The notes beneath the pieces were generated by a model, which saw nothing but the letters and a program-made list of their open reading frames with translations, ran no database searches and was not told where the DNA came from. The position numbers and the translations under genes were made by a program. A DNA stretch of 38,702 nucleotides from Chondrus crispus (lineage: Eukaryota; Rhodophyta; Florideophyceae; Gigartinales; Gigartinaceae), in NCBI RefSeq assembly GCF_000350225.1, contig NW_005179252.1, forward strand, positions 1 to 38,702, read 5' to 3'. This document shows, in pieces, positions 33,294 to 38,702 of the stretch (position 1 is its first letter; each line of letters starts with the position of its first letter).

Positions 33294-34850
33294 TTGGCTT
33301 GTGATGCTTCATCCAACTCTGATGCCTCTTCTGCGTGCATCTCCCCAGCACCGATGACGCATCTTCAGCGCCATTCTGACTACGGTCGCAAAGCCGTTCA
33401 TGACCGTGCCATGGACACCCTTCTCTCTGAACTCTCAACAAGCCACGGCAGGACGCTTTCGTTTATTGCAACCATTCAAGAAATCGCCCGCCGAAACGGA
33501 GAGTCTGTCTCTCACAAAGACCTTCTCCATCTGCAACTTGACTTCAACGCTCTCCCTCCCGACCCTTCGGACTTTCTCCATGCTTTGCTCCTCATCGCCC
33601 AAACAGCACCAAACAGCGCTGCTGCTTGTCTCGACACGTCTAGCATCCTTGGTGTTGAGTACAATTGTGCTACTGGGGGGGTCAAAGAGACTGACAGACC
33701 CTATGAGGCAGCCTTCTTCATCGACCGCTTCCATTCGCGTATAAGAGAGTTGCAGAGTCGTGAGGAGACTCCTTTTGCCGTCTTGCGTGCCCTCTCTCCA
33801 GGGCCCCAGAATTTCGACAGAAATCAGTTTGTATCTCGCTATGAGATCTTTTATGGGCCCCAAGAAAACGATGGACGTATCCAATCTCCTAGCATTCCCG
33901 ACCAGGTCGTCGAAAGGGGCATTCTGTTGTGTTTTGTTCTTGCAGAGAAACGCGGTATGACTGTACAACAGCAACATCTTAGGGATCAGTGGGTGCGTAA
34001 GCTGTCAGACGAGATTACAGGTCAGACTGTCAACTCGGTTCTTGATGAGTACCGTCATGCTGCTTCCACTATGAGTGCCGCAGAAAAGGTCAATGCGCTC
34101 ATGTGCACCCTAGCCGGGCGCAATTTCATCGTCGAGCGGCCTGATGGGGCGATTGCGTGCTACTATTGGGATCCCGAATCTTTAAAGAAGGTTCGTCACC
34201 AGATGAAAAAGTTATCTCAAGACGTCAACGGACCAAAGTTATATGGCTCCTATTGGCGCATCGGCTTGGCATGGACACTTGTCGTCAGTGGCTCACTGCT
34301 AGCGATTTTGTCAGGGGTATTGAACTGGGCGAAGCGTGAGAACAAATTCGAGAGGGTCAACGACGTGTTCTCAACGTTTCTCCTTGTGCTTTCGCTGCCA
34401 GCCTTCACGGTGAAGATTGCGGCGACGAATGGCGATCAGGCTATTAAGGACTGGTTGACAGGCGTCATGAGAGTAAAGAACGTAGAGCATCTGGAGACAC
34501 ACATTGCACGGCGTTTAAAGGGCAACAAGCGAAGGGGTTGGGTGGCGATACAGCGTGTCAAGTGTGAAACGGATGATCGGCAGAACTGGACCGCCAAAGA
34601 CAACATGTGTTTCAAGACAGAGCATATGGATGGTTCATTGCGTGCAGAGAAAGACCGCAACATGAGTGAACTGGAAGTCGTCATCGGGACCGACGGGAAG
34701 CGGGCAAGATCGTGGATCCAGATCAGCAACGAGACCAACATAATAGGGAGTGATGTGAACCATCTCCAGTTCACATGCGGGACGACAAACCCGATTCGCA
34801 CCCCTGCTTTCTTCAGCCATACGCCTTCACCGCGTGTCTGGTTTGCCTGA
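33294..34850 (+). CDS. Unknown two-pass membrane protein
   Basis: 518 residues if translation starts at 33294; a second Met at 33354 (MTHLQRHSDYG) is equally possible. I do not recognise the family. The first ~320 residues are mixed and helical, with segments such as DLLHLQLDFNALPPDPSDFLHALLLIAQ. Two hydrophobic segments follow at about residues 323-343 (IGLAWTLVVSGSLLAILSGVL) and 358-377 (FSTFLLVLSLPAFTVKIAA), with a basic stretch after them (RRLKGNKRRGW). The C-terminal ~100 residues are polar and lack membrane segments. There is no signal peptide. The long uninterrupted frame and balanced composition support a real gene. It ends 12 bp from the stop of the opposite-strand hydrolase. Confidence 0.7.
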   Translation: MACDASSNSDASSACISPAPMTHLQRHSDYGRKAVHDRAMDTLLSELSTSHGRTLSFIATIQEIARRNGESVSHKDLLHLQLDFNALPPDPSDFLHALLLIAQTAPNSAAACLDTSSILGVEYNCATGGVKETDRPYEAAFFIDRFHSRIRELQSREETPFAVLRALSPGPQNFDRNQFVSRYEIFYGPQENDGRIQSPSIPDQVVERGILLCFVLAEKRGMTVQQQHLRDQWVRKLSDEITGQTVNSVLDEYRHAASTMSAAEKVNALMCTLAGRNFIVERPDGAIACYYWDPESLKKVRHQMKKLSQDVNGPKLYGSYWRIGLAWTLVVSGSLLAILSGVLNWAKRENKFERVNDVFSTFLLVLSLPAFTVKIAATNGDQAIKDWLTGVMRVKNVEHLETHIARRLKGNKRRGWVAIQRVKCETDDRQNWTAKDNMCFKTEHMDGSLRAEKDRNMSELEVVIGTDGKRARSWIQISNETNIIGSDVNHLQFTCGTTNPIRTPAFFSHTPSPRVWFA

Positions 34851-34862
34851 GCGCTATTGTGA

Positions 34863-36062
34863 TCACAAAATGATTTGCAAGCTTTTTGAATCCACTGCTG
34901 GCAACTCTTCATCGCCCGTCACACACAGTAGCTTGTTAAGCTGCACTTCGCCATTCTGTATAAAGCGCAACATTTCCTGCAGCAGCGGCACCGCAAGTTT
35001 GTTCTCGCTGTGCGGATGGATACCGTGCCCCAATCCTGTGTGTTTCGGATACACAAACAATTTGGTTTGCTCATTTCCCAGTTCTCTCTGGCAGTACTCG
35101 GTCACGCCCTTGGGGTCACAATACTCATCCAACTCGGCTGTTGCGCAAAACGTGGTAACATTTCTCCGGATCGGGGCGACGATTTCTGCGCGATGCACCA
35201 TCCTTGCAGCCACGGAAGTTGCAGCGAAGTGGCGGGCGCTGATCGTGGAAATCGGAAATGGTAAAGTAAAAAGTTCCAGAGCACCCAGTGCTGCCAAATC
35301 AATGCCTGTGGGCTGCGAGCGAAGGCCTACAAACGGAGCTAGCAACACGAGCTTGTGTATGAACTTTGCGCGTGCCACGAGATTGATGGCTTGCACGGCA
35401 CCCAGCGAATAGCCGACAACACTGATGGGACCTGGAAGGGGTGCGACATCGGCGACTCGTTCGAAGGGGTGCGATTCGTAGCGCGAATAGTCAGACTCGC
35501 AATAGCGGGCTATCTCCGATTCCAGGCCGGGTCTGTAGGTATTACCACTTAGTGCGTACAGAGCACAGATGACGGTTTCAAAATCTGCGGAGCTCAGCTG
35601 ATCTCGGAGTCTTGCTTTGATTCTCGCAATGATTTGCGCGTACTCTTCGGCGTGTGGAGGTTCCATGGCCGCGGCGGTGGTAATACGTTGGAAATAGTCG
35701 GCCAGGACATGATCACTCAAGATGACTTCTCTGGCCTTGTCACCGATCTCCGGCTTCAGGAGGGTGTACGGGAGACGGTGGGCGGCAAAGGCGTGGCCCG
35801 CGCCGGGCGGTGTGTACACGTTGAAGCCCGCGTTGTGGAAGTAGGTCATGGTCGGGCGCATGATCTCGGGGGTGGAAGCGAGGCCGTGGAAGAGCACGAC
35901 GGTGCCGTGCACAGCGGTGCGCGGCGGGTGAAAGGCGTAGAGCGCGTGGGCGCGAGGGCGAGCATCCGTGGACTGGGTGGTGGACGAGATGTAGGACTGG
36001 ACGAGATGTACGGCACGGGCATGTTGGGATGGGGTGGCGCTGAAGGCGGGAAGGTGCTTCAT
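34863..36062 (-). CDS. Alpha/beta-hydrolase family protein
   Basis: 399 residues with an alpha/beta-hydrolase fold. The oxyanion-hole strand is GTVVLFHGLASTPEIMRP. The nucleophile elbow is GYSLG with Ser219 (VVGYSLGAVQAIN). An acidic residue lies in ATAELDEYCD and a catalytic-type His in TGLGHGIHP. An insertion of ~100 residues between the HG motif and the elbow may form the lid. The substrate is unknown; lipase, esterase or acyltransferase roles are possible. There is no clear signal peptide. The frame is open upstream of 36062 to a TAG but without another Met, so this start is preferred. It is convergent with the membrane-protein gene, with only 12 bp between stop codons, so their 3' UTRs must overlap. 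Confidence 0.85.
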   Translation of the reverse strand: MKHLPAFSATPSQHARAVHLVQSYISSTTQSTDARPRAHALYAFHPPRTAVHGTVVLFHGLASTPEIMRPTMTYFHNAGFNVYTPPGAGHAFAAHRLPYTLLKPEIGDKAREVILSDHVLADYFQRITTAAAMEPPHAEEYAQIIARIKARLRDQLSSADFETVICALYALSGNTYRPGLESEIARYCESDYSRYESHPFERVADVAPLPGPISVVGYSLGAVQAINLVARAKFIHKLVLLAPFVGLRSQPTGIDLAALGALELFTLPFPISTISARHFAATSVAARMVHRAEIVAPIRRNVTTFCATAELDEYCDPKGVTEYCQRELGNEQTKLFVYPKHTGLGHGIHPHSENKLAVPLLQEMLRFIQNGEVQLNKLLCVTGDEELPAVDSKSLQIIL

Positions 36063-36916
36063 GTCGGTGGCGACGGCACGGTAGCGGTGATGCGAACGGG
36101 GCTTCGACGGCGATCTGGTCGCGGGAAGCTGAGGGGTCTGGCAGGTTCGGAGGGCTCGAGGAGGGTTGGATGTTGTGGTCCCATTTTCGGAGTTAAGCTT
36201 GGAAATGATCGGGCGGGAAGGTCCAGCGGAAAAATCTTTTGCCTACTCTGGATTGTTTGTGTGCTCCTCGAATCGTCTCCTTGGCGTTAAAAAGGGAGCG
36301 TGGTCGAGGAGGGCGGGATGTTAAAATGTAATTATTTTAAACTCTATGGAGCTGATAAATTTATCGTTGTTCATTCCACCATCAAGTCACTTTTTCGAGG
36401 CTCTGAGGGCTGGGGGTTTTTTATCACACGCACTCCGGATGGCAAATTGTGTTGTCCCAAAGACGAAAAGTGCGGAGGCGGAATAGGAAAAAAGTTTTGA
36501 TGGTGCGGATTATTCCTTCACTCGGGCGATAAACCATGCTGACATGAGACACGGGAGATAAATAGATATGTGGCCCATTGCACCTTGTGATACGACTCTT
36601 AGACAAGGTTTTTTTTGGTACCCTTCCGATCGCAATGACAAAAGAACGCATAGAAATCACTCACTACTCGAAAACGGGGTAAACTTTACAGCGTATTTGT
36701 CGCACATGCGCCCTGCTGACCTTCTCAAAGACCTTTGACACCACGAACAAGGCAATTTCCTCGTACAGTACAATCATCATCGTTCGTTATGGCATACGTC
36801 ACCGGTACAAGTCAAGAAATATCAACTTAGCTACAATAATGCTCTTAAACTGGTTAGATCATGAAATTTGTAATAACTGGATAGATCATGAAATCTGTTT
36901 CCGGCGTGGCAGGAAC

Positions 36917-36955
36917 GGGACATCCTCCAACGGGAGCCCCGTTGGACTGTGTCCC
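36917..36955. repeat. 39-nt imperfect hairpin
   Basis: Arms GGGACA/TGTCCC and TCCAACGGG/CCCGTTGGA, separated by one 3x3 mismatch, close on an AGC loop. It might be a structured RNA or a transposon-end relic; nothing around it decides. Confidence 0.75.
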
Positions 36956-38142
36956 ACAAGTGTACCGCACAAGTTATTTCTGCCACAAAGAGTTTTGCAC
37001 CCCCCGTGGTCCCGGCAGAACACGCATGTGAAGATGGCGGCCAGTCAAATTTGTTCAACCATTCTTAATTTAGAATTCATTTTTTAAATCTTCAAAAAAA
37101 GTCTAGACTTCCACTCTCATGCGGGAGCAGCAAGGGGGGTGTGACGAAGTAAGCCTCGTGCCTCCGCCCGTCCCGCGCCAGCGGGCCGAGCGACGGCGAG
37201 CTTTTATTCTGTTCTGGTGGTGCTACCTACGGCAATTGGTGTGGCCTGGCCTGTGGCCTGGCTTGTGGGTCATCACAGGGGGTTCGCGGTACAGTGGCCT
37301 TTTAGAATCTGCAGCTTCCATACGGAAGCCGGTTGTTTCACACGATTTTATCATTATCGAAGCCTCGATTCCCCAAACATGAGTGCCTGTGGTGTGCTTT
37401 GATAGCACATGCCAAGACGGGCACGCCTCTCTGCTGCCCCGACTTACTGGCGAAGCGGCCGGGAAAGGCAGTGCTGTTTTTACAGACTTGTATCACAGTG
37501 ATGAAAAACGCCGACATATATACAGTACAGCAGTCCCAAGTCTTTGCCTCGCGAGCTCCTGGGAATATATGACATTACGTGTGCATGTACACTGTACTAT
37601 CTCTTTGCGATATATAGCCTTGACATGTCTGTCGTACCGCAGGTGCTTCCTTGCACTAATGATCTTCTCGGTCAAGGAAAAATGATACATGAATTTTGGT
37701 CTGTTTATTAGTGACTGCGTGCAAGCTGTTCTGGGACCAAGGCGTTGTGAACAAGGAATGAGCAGAGCGTCTCTTCCATAGAAGAAAGTTTCTTCAAGAA
37801 ACGGATTATGCCTCAGAGAACCGTCACGGGTTTCGACACAAGTGTTGTAGAGTTCAGAGTAGACATGAAAATGTCGCAAGTGGGGCATGTAAGGGTAGGG
37901 CGGTAATTCATTGAAACAAATAATCGAATGAAGAGCTACCCTTGGTAGAGAGATGCACTTCGATGCAAAGAGATGAAGTCTACTTTCTCGGTAATTCATG
38001 AAGACATTTGATTCTGAGGGATCTCAGTTTTATGCCAAAGTATGACAAAATGTACACGTGTGCCTTTGTACACGTCAGCATGTCAAGTTCTTACAACTTG
38101 CAACCTCCAACTGGTGCAATACAGCACCGGGTCCCGGTGAGT

Positions 38143-38150
38143 TATATATA
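38143..38150 (+). promoter_or_regulatory. TATA box candidate
   Basis: TATATATA lies 78-85 bp before the ATG at 38228 of the right-edge gene, just before a pyrimidine-rich leader. Two GTACACG motifs occur about 80-90 bp further upstream (38051-38075). Confidence 0.45.
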
Positions 38151-38227
38151 TGTCCAAGGTATCCGTTCCCTTCTCCCTCCGACCGCCACACCCGGTAATG
38201 GCCTCCTAGCTCCACCTCTATCCCCCG

Positions 38228-38702
38228 ATGTCCCCAACTCCCACCGCATCCGTCCTGCCCCCCCCGGCCTCCGCGGTCCCATCTCTCTCCCGCCCATCCG
38301 CCACCTCCCGCCCGGTCCTCTCCGCCATCGAGACTCTCTCCCCGCACCTCCGCCTCTCCACGCTCCTCCGCCACCTCCACACACTTTCCTCCGCCCTTGC
38401 CCTCGCCCAGTCGCGCACGGCCCCCTTCCCCGACATCCACCAATCCCTGCAGCGCCTCTCGCTCACCACCCTCCGCCTCACGGACCGCACGGCCTCCACC
38501 CTGGCCGCCTTCCGCCACGCGGCCGCCACCTCGCTGCACAACCTCGACCTCGTGTCCGACCTCCTGCACGACGACCTCGCCCGCGTCGCCCACTCGCTCC
38601 TCTCCGCCGAGGCCGCCTCCGCCGACCGCCTGGCCGTCCAGTCGCGCGCCCTCGCCCTCGAGTTCGACGCCGCCGCAGACGCCCTCTCGGCCGCCCTGCT
38701 CG
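38228..38702 (+). CDS. 5' part of a GC-rich host gene, runs off the window
   Basis: From the ATG at 38228 the frame is open for all 158 remaining codons. Third positions are overwhelmingly C or G. The product begins with a Pro/Ser/Ala-rich stretch (MSPTPTASVLPPPASAVPSL) and continues as a helical, heptad-like region rich in Leu, Ala, His and Arg (LRLSTLLRHLHTLSSALALA, SLHNLDLVSDLLHDDLARVA), suggesting a long coiled coil or helical bundle. No family was recognised. The TATA-like box 78-85 bp upstream supports this start. Reverse-strand frames in the same place are Gly/Arg-rich mirror images of this C-biased gene. Confidence 0.6.
   Translation, partial: MSPTPTASVLPPPASAVPSLSRPSATSRPVLSAIETLSPHLRLSTLLRHLHTLSSALALAQSRTAPFPDIHQSLQRLSLTTLRLTDRTASTLAAFRHAAATSLHNLDLVSDLLHDDLARVAHSLLSAEAASADRLAVQSRALALEFDAAADALSAALL

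Larger units (their letters stand above)
36063..38227. other. 2.2-kb region without a supported gene
   Basis: It contains the hydrolase promoter on the left and the promoter of the right-edge gene. Frames of 60-170 codons (for example 37493-37999 on the reverse strand) lack domains or biased codon use and were not accepted. Visible structure: a 27-bp-spaced direct repeat (GATCATGAAAT at 36857 and 36884) and an imperfect hairpin at 36917-36955. Confidence 0.55.

Noticed and set aside
37493..37999. 168-codon reverse-strand frame
   Set aside because: No domain, no codon bias and no promoter-like context; kept as unexplained sequence.

Overview
The window is nuclear DNA of a eukaryote. It carries a spliceosome factor (SYF2), a Fanconi anaemia protein (FANCI), a small-subunit processome factor (UTP25), a spliceosomal intron, and four classes of eukaryotic transposon. 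Host genes are nearly all single-exon, even the 4.4-kb FANCI; only one intron could be placed (109 nt). Some genes are strongly C-biased at third codon positions. Low intron density plus large Ty3/gypsy chromoviruses, Copia and PIF/Harbinger elements fits a red alga (a Chondrus-like florideophyte is my best guess), but this is inference and no marker here settles the lineage.

Layout. 1-390: GC-rich open frame cut by the window edge. 403-2080: decayed PIF/Harbinger transposon, minus strand. 2215-11336: four host genes, all on the plus strand: a Tas-like aldo/keto reductase, SYF2, FANCI and a membrane-anchored methyltransferase-like protein. 12245-13829: apparently intact Tc1/mariner (DD34E) element with TA duplications and ~215-bp terminal inverted repeats. 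13855-13999: a Copia LTR with primer-binding site, cut off by the next element. 14006-24402: a ~10-kb Ty3/gypsy chromovirus with intact gag and pol, embedded in extra fragments of its own LTR. 24403-26215: 5' half of a second Copia element, minus strand, with one in-frame stop. 26437-28992: decayed pogo/Tigger-type transposon. 29100-38702: host genes again: UTP25 (+), an unknown two-pass membrane protein (+) tail-to-tail with an alpha/beta hydrolase (-), a ~2-kb gap, and the 5' end of a further GC-rich gene running off the right edge.

The host genes do not form a pathway; SYF2, FANCI and UTP25 are independent housekeeping functions. The 12.2-29 kb block is a nested transposon island. The most interesting points are: (1) two internal copies of the chromovirus 3' polypurine tract in mid-pol, inside a 59-bp tandem duplication, a candidate central polypurine tract; (2) two non-triplet duplications in the protease-RT linker with the reading frame still open; (3) mosaic LTRs; (4) two Copia elements whose primer-binding sites look complementary to an internal (anticodon-arm) part of initiator tRNA-Met; (5) a FANCI that keeps the ubiquitin-acceptor lysine and one SQ site of the animal phospho-cluster; and (6) a long perfect hairpin and diverged direct repeats around UTP25.
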